Below the pieces are notes generated by a model, which did no database searches, had not been told where the DNA came from, and was given only the letters and a program-made list of their open reading frames with translations. DNA of 56,465 nucleotides from Candidatus Gastranaerophilales bacterium (GTDB taxonomy: Bacteria; Cyanobacteriota; Vampirovibrionia; Gastranaerophilales; Gastranaerophilaceae). This document shows positions 25,334-33,461 of this stretch, in pieces. A program made the position numbers and the translations under genes. Position 1 is the stretch's first letter. Every line of letters begins with the position of its first letter. Location: assembly GCA_944324315.1 (NCBI GenBank), contig CALUVW010000012.1, positions 1-56,465 on the forward strand, in the 5' to 3' direction.

Positions 25334-25938
25334 CTTCCCATCGGAGGTGGCTGAATATAAAGAGGTTTTAATTTTCTCCAGTTTCCTTCATCATCTTTTT
25401 GCTCTGCAAGTTCAGCAAGAATTTCTCCAAGCGGATAAGAGTTTTCCTGATATGAAGTCCCGCCTAAAATCGGTTTTAATTTGTCATCGGTAATTACAGT
25501 AAAGTTGCCAGATGTAATAATTTCTTTAACTTCATCAACAGGAACTGCTCCTTTAATCTCTTTGTTGTAATAAAGGTATGCGCAGCTTTTTCTTGCATCT
25601 AGCGCAACAAGCGGATTGTTATCGGAAATTTTTGAAAGAATTTCAAGTGATGATACCCCAACAGCACGACAGTTGAGCTGTTGAGCCATAACACGAGCAA
25701 CAGTTACACAGGCTCTTATACCTGTAAAGCTGCCGGGGCCTATATTTACCCCGATTAAATCAACATCTTGCGGTTTAATATTATTTTCGCTCATAATCTC
25801 CTGTAAAGTTGAGATTAAAAAAGCCGAATGGTATTTGTTGTCTTTGTTTTCAACAATACGTGAAGAAAGTATTTCCCCATCTTTTTTTATTACTGCGTAC
25901 ATTTTGTCAAGACAGGTATCAAAAGCCAGTGTAATCAT
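25330..25938 (-). CDS. tsaB: tRNA threonylcarbamoyladenosine biosynthesis protein TsaB
   Basis: Needed with TsaD and TsaE for t6A37 in ANN-decoding tRNAs. The ASKHA-fold N-terminus (ITLAFDTCLDKMYAVIKKDG), the helical YHSAFLISTLQEIM and the hallmark IGVNIGPGSFTGIRACVTVAR are typical. 202 residues, slightly shorter than E. coli TsaB. Its start overlaps the tsaE stop by four bases, so the two are coupled. TsaD is not in the window. Confidence 0.93.
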   Translation of the reverse strand: MITLAFDTCLDKMYAVIKKDGEILSSRIVENKDNKYHSAFLISTLQEIMSENNIKPQDVDLIGVNIGPGSFTGIRACVTVARVMAQQLNCRAVGVSSLEILSKISDNNPLVALDARKSCAYLYYNKEIKGAVPVDEVKEIITSGNFTVITDDKLKPILGGTSYQENSYPLGEILAELAEQKDDEGNWRKLKPLYIQPPPMGS

Positions 25939-26387
25939 TTTTCTAATCCCTCTATTATTTCATCTTTCCCGCAGGAGATAAATTCATAAATTCTTGATTC
26001 GTCATCTGAGTATGTAACATTAATTTTTATATGATTAAAAGGTGCTTCATTTTGATTAAATTCCGCCCATTCAACGAATGTAACCTGCTTGCCTTCAGAA
26101 TATTCCCGCAGTTCATCATAAATTGTTTTTATCCCCTCATTTTCAAGCCTGTAAAGGTCAAAGTGGTAAATCGGAATTGAACCTGTGTGGTATTCATTTA
26201 AAATTACAAAACTCGGGCTTGTAACTTTTTCTTTTACATCAAGCGCATCTGCAACAAGTTTTACAAAGGCGGTTTTACCTGCTCCTATTTCTCCGTAAAG
26301 GTTTATAAAACATCCGTCTTTAATTAATCCTGCAAATTTTTCTGCTAATTTTTTTGTATCATCAAGTGATTTACATATTACTTTCAA
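25935..26387 (-). CDS. tsaE: tRNA threonylcarbamoyladenosine biosynthesis ATPase TsaE
   Basis: P-loop ATPase that regenerates the TsaBD complex. The Walker A motif is GEIGAGKTAFVK, followed by VTSPSFVILNEY and YHFDLYRLE, and FVEWAEF (Walker B-like WxE). 150 residues, normal for the family. The N-terminus overlaps the upstream diguanylate cyclase gene by 17 bases, so translation is probably coupled. Confidence 0.93.
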   Translation of the reverse strand: MKVICKSLDDTKKLAEKFAGLIKDGCFINLYGEIGAGKTAFVKLVADALDVKEKVTSPSFVILNEYHTGSIPIYHFDLYRLENEGIKTIYDELREYSEGKQVTFVEWAEFNQNEAPFNHIKINVTYSDDESRIYEFISCGKDEIIEGLEK

Positions 26388-27687
26388 TTACTGCCACCTT
26401 GTTTCTTCCTGTTTCTTTTGCGATATATAAAGCTTTGTCAGCATTTCTTATAAGAGTTTTTTCATAATCTTCTTTGTGATATTCGTAAACTCCAAGACTT
26501 ATTGTAACATTAATTTTTTTATCTTTTGCATCAGGATTAACTTTTGTAATATCAATTTGTGTATTTTCTACAGCTTTTCTTAATCGTTCAGCAACTATTT
26601 TAGCTTCTTCAAGTCTTGTATAAGGCAGCATAATTACAAATTCTTCTCCGCCGTATCTGCCTGCAATATCGTAATCTCTTAATTGTAATTTTATTACTCT
26701 CGCAACAGTTTTTAAAACTAAATCTCCAACTGCATGCCCGTATGTGTCATTGACACTTTTGAAGAAATCAATATCTGTCATGATTGCACATAAATTTCTT
26801 TTTTGACGTTTTGCACTTGAAACTTCCTGTTTGAGACGTTCTTCGAGCTGCCTTCTGTTATAAAATCCTGTCAGAGCATCAAGTGTTGCATGTTTTAAAA
26901 TTTCAGCATAAACATTTGCTCTGTTAATAGTTGTGGCTGCCTGATTGGTAAGTTGTTCAAGGTATTCTATTTCTTTTTCACTTAATTCGTTATCCGTACT
27001 TTTGGTAACAATACAGCCCAGAAGTTTACTTTCACTTATAAGCGGAAATAGTCCGATTTTTTTATCCGGAGTTAAAATATACTCGGAATTGTTTCTAAGG
27101 CATTTTATAAGCTCAAATATTTTGCTATCGTTGCAGGCTGCCGGCCAAACAAGTTTATTATCTATAAATATGTAAACCAGATGGTCAGAAACGAATTTGT
27201 CAATCATTTCTCCGATTATCGGTACTATGTAGCTTGTTTCATATTGAGTTTCTATAATTTTAGCTATATTTTTCATTGCATCATGAAAATCAATATTTTT
27301 TTGCATTCGTTCAATTAAAATGATATTTTGAATTTTTAGCGAAATAGGATATATAGAAAGTTCTAAAAATTCAAGTAATTTGCTATGCAATTTTTCATGA
27401 AATTCAAGCATTCCTATAATTTTCTTGTTGTTATATAAAGCATAATAAGATTTTGAACCTTCTGATATATATTTTTCATTTCCAGTTTCAAGTTTTCTGA
27501 AAATATTATTTAATTCTTTTGATTTAATAAACATCCAGCTTTTTGAAAAATCTCTTAATGAAGATGTTGTTGTATCATAAATGTATATTGCAGAAAGCGG
27601 AAAAACATCCCCAATAACACTTACTGTACTCTGTACATTGTAAGCGTTGTCAAGAAATGAAAATAATTGTTTGAGGTTATCAATCAT
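26371..27687 (-). CDS. GAF-like / GGDEF diguanylate cyclase
   Basis: Makes cyclic di-GMP. The C-terminal domain (about 265-438) has DALTGFYNRRQLEERL, the active site GRYGGEEFVIMLP, and an RxxD inhibitory site five residues before it (RDYD), so product inhibition is expected. Residues 1-255 look like two GAF-like sensor folds without membrane segments. The gene lies one base after yebC and overlaps tsaE, so a signalling enzyme is built into an essential tRNA-modification operon. Confidence 0.9.
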   Translation of the reverse strand: MIDNLKQLFSFLDNAYNVQSTVSVIGDVFPLSAIYIYDTTTSSLRDFSKSWMFIKSKELNNIFRKLETGNEKYISEGSKSYYALYNNKKIIGMLEFHEKLHSKLLEFLELSIYPISLKIQNIILIERMQKNIDFHDAMKNIAKIIETQYETSYIVPIIGEMIDKFVSDHLVYIFIDNKLVWPAACNDSKIFELIKCLRNNSEYILTPDKKIGLFPLISESKLLGCIVTKSTDNELSEKEIEYLEQLTNQAATTINRANVYAEILKHATLDALTGFYNRRQLEERLKQEVSSAKRQKRNLCAIMTDIDFFKSVNDTYGHAVGDLVLKTVARVIKLQLRDYDIAGRYGGEEFVIMLPYTRLEEAKIVAERLRKAVENTQIDITKVNPDAKDKKINVTISLGVYEYHKEDYEKTLIRNADKALYIAKETGRNKVAVIESNM

Positions 27688-27688
27688 A

Positions 27689-28438
27689 TTAGTTTTCTAA
27701 TTTTTGTAAGATATCGTCTGGTATATCACAGTTTGCATAAACATTTTGAACATCGTCATGTTCTTCCAGTTTGTCTAAGAGTTTCAAAATCTGGTCTGCA
27801 GTTTTTTCATCGGTTATTTCAACTGTGTTTTGCGGAATTCTTACAAGTTCTGCCGATTGAGCTTTGAAACCTTCTTTTTCCAAACCTTCAACAACTGATT
27901 GAAAACTTTCCGGAGTTGTTAAAACTTTATAAGTGTCGTCTTCTTCTGTGACATCAAGTGCATCAATATTAATTGCAGCTTCAAAAAGTTTATCAAAATC
28001 AACGTTTTCATCAAAAGTTATAACTCCGCGTTGATCGAACATCCAGCCGACACAGCCTGTAGCTCCCAGACTTCCGTTGTATTTGGTGAAAAAACTTCTT
28101 ATATCGCCTGCAGTTCTGTTTCTGTTATCTGTCATGGCTTCTACAACAACAGCAACTCCGCCTGCAGCATAACCTTCATAGATGAGTTCTTCGTAATTTT
28201 CAGATGCTCCTGCACCTGCTCCTTTTTCTATGGCGCGTTTAATGTTGTCGTTCGGCAGTCCTGCTGCTTTTGCTTTTTCAATTGCAGTTCTTAATCTGAA
28301 GTTCCCTGCAGGATCAGGCCCGCCGAGTCTTGCAGATACTATTAATTCTCTTGAATATTTCTGAAACACAACTGCACGCTGCGAATCTACTTTTGCTTTT
28401 TTATGTTTAATGGTTGACCATTTTGAGTGTCCTGACAT
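27689..28438 (-). CDS. YebC/PmpR/TACO1 family protein
   Basis: The sequence MSGHSKWSTIKHKKAKVD at the start and GPDPAGNFRLRTAIEKAKAAGLPNDNIKRAIEKG are hallmarks of the family. Members act as transcription regulators or help ribosomes through difficult sequences such as polyproline. 249 residues, full length. It is the first gene of the yebC-DGC-tsaE-tsaB unit. The start ATG has an AAAGAGG site. Confidence 0.95.
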   Translation of the reverse strand: MSGHSKWSTIKHKKAKVDSQRAVVFQKYSRELIVSARLGGPDPAGNFRLRTAIEKAKAAGLPNDNIKRAIEKGAGAGASENYEELIYEGYAAGGVAVVVEAMTDNRNRTAGDIRSFFTKYNGSLGATGCVGWMFDQRGVITFDENVDFDKLFEAAINIDALDVTEEDDTYKVLTTPESFQSVVEGLEKEGFKAQSAELVRIPQNTVEITDEKTADQILKLLDKLEEHDDVQNVYANCDIPDDILQKLEN

Positions 28439-28578
28439 AAGTTTATACCTCTTTCTGTTGTTTTAATTTAAGTTTAGCATAAAAAAATATAAGTAACTAT
28501 TTAATTAATGCGCACTTTACATTCTGCTTTGACAAATTATAATTGTTGTAAGGGAAAAAGATATAAAAAGGACAGAGA

Positions 28579-30624
28579 ATGAGTAAATATTTATTGGAAG
28601 TCGGATGTGAAGAATTACCTTATAAATTTATCCCATCTGCAATTCAACAATTGAAATCAGGTTTTGAAAACTTTTTAAATTCAAATAAAGTAGAATTTGA
28701 AGATGTTAAAGTATATGCGACACCAAGACGTCTTGCCGTTATTGTGTCAGGTCTGGAAAAAGAAAGCAAAGACGAAGTAAAAATTGTAAAAGGGCCTATT
28801 AAAAAAGTTGCTTACGATGAGCAGGGCAATTTGACAAAGGCCGGCGAAGGTTTTTGCCGCAAAAACGGTCTTAATCCCGAAGATTTGTATATAGAAGATG
28901 ACTATATTCACGCAAAAGTGACTATTAAAGGAAAATCTATAGTTGAACTGTTGCAGGAAAATGTCCCGTCAATTGTATTGAAACTTCAAGGTTCGCATTT
29001 TATGCGCTGGGCTGACAATGATGAAAAATTTTCCCGTCCGATAAGATGGATTGTTTCTATTCTTGATAGAGATGAAGTTAAAATAAAAATTATAGATAAA
29101 GAATCATCAAATGTTACGCGCGGACATAGATTTGCTCAGCAGAATGTTTATATTAATAATCCTGATGACTATGTTGAAATTATGCGCAACTGTTGTGTAA
29201 TTGTTGATCAGGATGAACGCAAACAAAGAATTATAGATAAGGCGCGTGAAGAAGCTGATAAACTCGGTGTAACGCCTTATTATACAGATGATTTACTTGA
29301 AGAAGTTACATTTATTACAGAATATCCTGTGCCTGCGGTATGTGAATTTTCTGAGGAATATTTGAAACTCCCTGAAGAACTTGTTGTCACTGTAATGGCA
29401 GTTCATCAAAGATATTTTGCACTGTATAAAGACGGTAAACTAATTAACAAATTTATAACAATGACAAATTATATCGGCGACGAGTTTGAAAATATTAAAG
29501 CGGGTAATGTCCGCGTTATAAAAGCCCGTCTTGATGATGCTGTATTTTTCTTTAATGAAGATACTAAAAAGCCTCTGGCTGATTATGTCGAAGATTTAAA
29601 AGGTATCACCTTCCAAAAAGGCATGGGAACAATGTATGACAAGGCTCAAAGACTTGTTATGCTGTCAAAACTTATTGCAGGCAATGACCCTATGATTGAA
29701 CGTACAGCGCTGCTTGCAAAAGCTGATTTGACAACAAGTCTTGTGTTTGAATTTACTGAACTGCAAGGATTTATTGGCGCTGATTATGCAAGAGTTTCAG
29801 GGGAGCCTGAATGCGTTTGTGAAGGTATAAAGGAACACTATTTCCCTCTTAATGCTGACAGTGAAATTGCAAAAACTAAAGAAGGCCAAATTGTTGGTAT
29901 AGCAGATAAGATAGATAATATCTGTGCTGTATTTGCAGAAGGGAAAAAACCGACCGGTTCATCAGACCCGTTAGGTGTACGTCGTGCTGCTCTTGGTATT
30001 ATAAGAACAATTCTTGCAAATAATTTGAAGATTGATTTAACACAGCTAATCAACGAAACACTATTATTGCTTCCGGTTGCAGGTGAAGGCAAAAATGTTT
30101 TAGATAAAGTTAAAAACTTCGCAGGTTCTTGTACTGACAGACTTTCAGGTAAAGTTACAGATGAAATTTATGAATTTTTTATTCAAAGATTGATAATTTT
30201 CTTGTCTGACAAATATCCTAAAAATGTTTTGGAAGCTTGTGCTGCAAATGCCAATCCGCTTGTTGATCTGACAGATTACGTAAAACGTGTTGAAGTTGTA
30301 TCAAAACTCAATTCTCCCGCAATGTTGGAAAGCGCTAACAGAGTATTGAGAATATTGAAAGAAGATTCTAAAAAGCAGGTTAATAAAAATCTGTTCAGAG
30401 AACCTGCAGAAGCCATGCTTTTGGAACAAATTAATACTTTGACCGATGATATGGATTATGAAGCTTATTTAAAACAGCTTGAAGAAATTAATCCGTCGGT
30501 TGAAAAGTTCTTTAATGATGTTCTTGTCATGGACAAGGATGAAAATGTTAAAGAAAACAGACTGGCACTTTTAACTCTTTTAAAATCTAAATATAACCGC
30601 CTTGCGGATTTTAGCAAATTATAA
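28579..30624 (+). CDS. glyS: Glycyl-tRNA synthetase beta subunit
   Basis: The 681 residues cover the whole beta subunit: LLEVGCEELPYKFIPSA at the N-terminus, RWADNDEKFSRPIRWIV, the HD-type domain region (PLADYVEDLKGITFQKGMGTMYDK), and KPTGSSDPLGVRRAALGIIR. It works as an alpha2beta2 enzyme with GlyQ. The glyQ gene, often immediately upstream, is not in the window. An AAAGGACAG site precedes the ATG. Confidence 0.95.
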   Translation: MSKYLLEVGCEELPYKFIPSAIQQLKSGFENFLNSNKVEFEDVKVYATPRRLAVIVSGLEKESKDEVKIVKGPIKKVAYDEQGNLTKAGEGFCRKNGLNPEDLYIEDDYIHAKVTIKGKSIVELLQENVPSIVLKLQGSHFMRWADNDEKFSRPIRWIVSILDRDEVKIKIIDKESSNVTRGHRFAQQNVYINNPDDYVEIMRNCCVIVDQDERKQRIIDKAREEADKLGVTPYYTDDLLEEVTFITEYPVPAVCEFSEEYLKLPEELVVTVMAVHQRYFALYKDGKLINKFITMTNYIGDEFENIKAGNVRVIKARLDDAVFFFNEDTKKPLADYVEDLKGITFQKGMGTMYDKAQRLVMLSKLIAGNDPMIERTALLAKADLTTSLVFEFTELQGFIGADYARVSGEPECVCEGIKEHYFPLNADSEIAKTKEGQIVGIADKIDNICAVFAEGKKPTGSSDPLGVRRAALGIIRTILANNLKIDLTQLINETLLLLPVAGEGKNVLDKVKNFAGSCTDRLSGKVTDEIYEFFIQRLIIFLSDKYPKNVLEACAANANPLVDLTDYVKRVEVVSKLNSPAMLESANRVLRILKEDSKKQVNKNLFREPAEAMLLEQINTLTDDMDYEAYLKQLEEINPSVEKFFNDVLVMDKDENVKENRLALLTLLKSKYNRLADFSKL

Positions 30625-30736
30625 AGAATTGTAAACAATCTTTGTAAAAAAGTAAATTATTTTTTTCAGGATACTTTAAAATAATACAAAGAAGGTAATT
30701 CAATTTTTAACAATAAAGTATGGTAGGAGTCAACAA

Positions 30737-31051
30737 ATGCTAAACCGATTTAAAAATTTAAAGATTGTGAAAACTTTAAAGCAACAGCTTAGTCCGAAAT
30801 TGCGTTGGTTAAATTTCATGAATCACAATATTGATAAATCATCTCCGGATTATGTAAGGTTGATTAGCGGAGTTGACGAATTGAAATCAAGTTCTGACGA
30901 ACGTAAGCTGGAAGCAATGGTCAGAGAACAACTCAAAGAAGAATTCCCGAATATCGAGAATATGAAATCTTATGAGCTTCTTGTAGATGCGGTAATCCAC
31001 AATTACAAGAAAAAACAGCTTCAAGCTATGGATGAGCAAGAAAATAATTAA
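30737..31051 (+). CDS. Small helical protein of unknown function
   Basis: 104 residues, basic N-terminal half (MLNRFKNLKIVKTLKQQLSPKL) and acidic helical C-terminal half, no membrane segment or known motif. A TAGGAG ribosome site precedes the ATG and a strong terminator follows, so it is very likely a real single gene. Confidence 0.6.
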   Translation: MLNRFKNLKIVKTLKQQLSPKLRWLNFMNHNIDKSSPDYVRLISGVDELKSSSDERKLEAMVREQLKEEFPNIENMKSYELLVDAVIHNYKKKQLQAMDEQENN

Positions 31052-31075
31052 TAACTCATCAAAATTAATAAAAGG

Positions 31076-31106
31076 TAACACCCGATTGCGGGTGTTATTT
31101 TTTTTA
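31076..31106 (+). terminator. Terminator after the small helical protein gene
   Basis: Arms TAACACCCG and CGGGTGTTA with an ATTG loop, then nine or more T. Confidence 0.9.
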
Positions 31107-31137
31107 TAAGTTTTTATTATTTTAATGTGTACATTGA

Positions 31138-31493
31138 CATAAGATGTGTTATCGGAAGTGAATAAGTAAATAGGTAAATAAGAGAATAAATCTTTAAGGT
31201 GGCGAAGCTCACGAAAAATAGAAAAAACAATCCGGCATTTAATGTAGTGAACAATCAATGTTTGCGAAACAACGACAAAGCCGGCTATTGTCTGAGCGTA
31301 AAATTAATTAGACCCTGAAACAAGTTCATGGTGACTTATAAGCGAGTTTAGCCGGCTTGAGTTGAGCAATTACAATTGATTAGTGAACGGAGTGACTGCC
31401 GGGAGCTTCTTTGCGGTACTTTCTTGTCGGTACAAGAAAGTACCAACAAGGTAGCTTTAGTAGATTGTTTTACTTCCGATAACACATCTTATG
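31138..31493. mobile_element. MITE-like element, copy 1 (356 bp)
   Basis: Perfect 22-base terminal inverted repeats (31138-31159 and 31472-31493, beginning CATAAGATGTGTTATC) bound a stretch without a convincing gene. Inside are a 13-bp hairpin (31415-31444, arms GGTACTTTCTTGT and ACAAGAAAGTACC), several segments shared with the element at 41125 in reverse orientation, and a degenerate REP-like palindrome at 31310-31335. It fills most of the gap between two genes and ends 15 bases before the next start codon, so it could affect that gene's expression. No transposase is encoded. Confidence 0.75.
31310..31335 (-). repeat. Degenerate REP-like palindrome
   Basis: Read on the minus strand it differs at only a few positions from the palindrome in the pseudopilin leaders, but lies inside the MITE-like element. 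Confidence 0.6.
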
Positions 31494-31508
31494 CAGAAAG
31501 GAGTAAAT

Positions 31509-31742
31509 ATGACAACAATAATTGGTGTGGCATTGGAAAATCGTCTTGAAACATCTCTTGAATTCCAAAAAATAGTGACAGATTTTGGCTGTGAAATTAG
31601 AACACGTATCGGTTTGCATCCTTCAAAAGAACAGATTTGCCTTAACAGAGGAATTGTACTTCTTGAAGTTACCGGGGATGCGGAACTTTTGAAATTGGAA
31701 CTTTCAAAACACTGGCAAATTCAGATTATGGAATTTGAATAA
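31509..31742 (+). CDS. Small ACT/TM1266-like protein, possible hydrogenase-associated regulator
   Basis: 77 residues that fit the short ferredoxin-like fold of TM1266-type proteins: an N-terminal strand IGVALENRLETSLEFQKIV, then GCEIRTRIGLHPSKE and a strand NRGIVLLEVTGDAELLKLELS. In other bacteria such proteins occur with [FeFe]-hydrogenase maturation genes, and hydG lies 14 kb away in this window. An AAAGGAG site precedes the ATG at 31509. The upstream in-frame ATG at 31491 lies in the terminal repeat of the MITE-like element. Assignment is tentative. Confidence 0.5.
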   Translation: MTTIIGVALENRLETSLEFQKIVTDFGCEIRTRIGLHPSKEQICLNRGIVLLEVTGDAELLKLELSKHWQIQIMEFE

Positions 31743-31798
31743 TAACTTTTGTAAACTATTTAATTTCGTAATAGCAAAAATTTTTTTCAGGGTGTTTC

Positions 31799-33364
31799 AT
31801 GCATAAGGGAACTAACCAGATGATAACGCCCATCAATGCTTCACAAACTAATTTAGTAAACCAGGCGCTTCTAAAAAAAACGTCTGACGGTAAAACAGAA
31901 GCTAATCAACCGGTGAGGGCGAGTATTTTTTATATAAATGATTTTCATGGAAAATCAATAAATATGGAAAGAGCAATTGCTGCGTCACGGATCTTTGATT
32001 CTTTCATTCCTTCTCAAAAAACTGATAAATTAAAATTTTCTTCAGGGGATATTCAGTTAGGAGAGCCGCTCAGCGCAAATAAGGTTATGGTAGAAGCTCA
32101 AAATATTATGGGAATTATGGCGTCTGCCATGGGAAATCATGAATATGATATGCCAAAACATATTTCTGAACTTATTCCTCACATGGGTTATAAGATGCTG
32201 GCGTGTAATATAAATATAAAACCTGATAATCCGCTTTACAATAAAATTCAGAAATCTTATATTCAGGAAGTTAACGGGCATAAATACGGTATAATAGGTA
32301 TCACTCCTGTTGATTTATTTTCACGTATTAAATACGGAAAAATATTTGAAGAATTAAAAGTAGACAGCATAAACAGCACAATAAAAGATGTTCAGAAAGA
32401 AGTTGATAATTTGAAAAAACAAGGTATAAATAAAATTATTCTTCTTTCCCATGTTGGATTCGGCTATGACCAGAAAATAGCACGCGAAACTGATGGTATT
32501 GATATAATTCTCGGAGGACATTCTCATAACCTTGTAATGGATGTTAAGCCGGGAATAAATTTATTTACTTCAAAGTCTGGTGCTCCTGTAGTTATAACTC
32601 AGGCCGGACGTGACGGCAGATATTTTGGAGTTCTGAATGCCGAATTTAACTCTGATGGAGTTTTAACAAAAATTCAGAATAATGTTACAAGTACGCGTGG
32701 TTTTAAACGAAATGCCCCTGCGAGATATGTATTTGAACAAATTCTCGGGAAACCAAGGACAATAGGCTATATAAAGTCTGCTCCTCCTCCGTTGAATAAC
32801 GATTTAACGGAACCGAGCGGACATGCAAATTTTATATGCGACTGTATGAAAGAAGAACTTGGCGCAGATGTTGCTTTGTTCGGTTCTGCTACAATCAGAG
32901 GTTTTTTTGAATCCGGGAAATTAGATAGCCGTTGGCTTGAGGATATTTCTCCGTTTAAAAATAAGTTAGTTGTAGTTAATTATTCAGAAAAAGAAATTGT
33001 AGAAGCTTTAAAAGTCGCTTCTAAATCTCTTGTAAATCCTAGTAATAAACCTGGTATAATTCATGTTTCAGGTTTAAAATACACAATAGATAAAAATGGT
33101 AATTTAAAAAATGCCTTTTATGTAAATAAAGAGGGTAAAGAAACAATTATTGATATTAATAATCCGCGAACTGATAAGTTTTATAAAACAGCATTAACCG
33201 ACTATTATGCACAAGGTCATGACGGCTTTACTATGCTGAAAAAATATGATATGGCAGAGAAAAAATTAGATTTTGATATATGTAAATGTATTGAAGATTA
33301 TTTCAAAAAACATTCAGAACCTGTTGTCATAAAAGATGATGGTAGAATAAAGATTGAAAATTAA
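31799..33364 (+). CDS. 5'-nucleotidase / UshA-like metallophosphatase
   Basis: Two-domain phosphoesterase. The calcineurin-like domain (about 40-300) shows YINDFHGK, SSGDIQLGEP, AMGNHEYD, LLSHVGFGYD and LGGHSHN, all metal ligands. The C-terminal substrate domain (about 320-520) has GHANFICDCMKEELGADVALFGSATIRG and YYAQGHDGFTML. Relatives are exported, but no signal peptide is visible here. The N-terminus is polar (MITPINASQTNLVNQ). An alternative ATG at 31820 has a better AAGGGA site than the one at 31799, so the start is uncertain. Confidence 0.85.
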   Translation: MHKGTNQMITPINASQTNLVNQALLKKTSDGKTEANQPVRASIFYINDFHGKSINMERAIAASRIFDSFIPSQKTDKLKFSSGDIQLGEPLSANKVMVEAQNIMGIMASAMGNHEYDMPKHISELIPHMGYKMLACNINIKPDNPLYNKIQKSYIQEVNGHKYGIIGITPVDLFSRIKYGKIFEELKVDSINSTIKDVQKEVDNLKKQGINKIILLSHVGFGYDQKIARETDGIDIILGGHSHNLVMDVKPGINLFTSKSGAPVVITQAGRDGRYFGVLNAEFNSDGVLTKIQNNVTSTRGFKRNAPARYVFEQILGKPRTIGYIKSAPPPLNNDLTEPSGHANFICDCMKEELGADVALFGSATIRGFFESGKLDSRWLEDISPFKNKLVVVNYSEKEIVEALKVASKSLVNPSNKPGIIHVSGLKYTIDKNGNLKNAFYVNKEGKETIIDINNPRTDKFYKTALTDYYAQGHDGFTMLKKYDMAEKKLDFDICKCIEDYFKKHSEPVVIKDDGRIKIEN

Positions 33365-33402
33365 TTTTTATAATTTTAAAGAACAAGTTTTCTCTTTTAA
33401 TG

Positions 33403-33435
33403 AAAATCCCTTAGTTTGTAAACTAAGGGATTTTT
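33403..33435. terminator. Bidirectional terminator between convergent genes
   Basis: A 15-bp stem (AAAATCCCTTAGTTT / AAACTAAGGGATTTT) with a two-base loop sits between the 5'-nucleotidase and the Pro/Gln-rich protein genes and has A/T tracts on both sides. Confidence 0.9.
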
Positions 33436-33461
33436 CTATATTCAAGAAAGAAATTATTCGA

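Noticed and set aside
30887-31258. 123-codon minus-strand ORF across the small helical protein gene and the repeat
   Set aside because: It is antisense to a gene with a ribosome site and terminator, crosses the terminator hairpin and has biased low-complexity sequence.
31138-31493. CRISPR array
   Set aside because: The repeats are inverted ends and a hairpin, not regularly spaced direct repeats.
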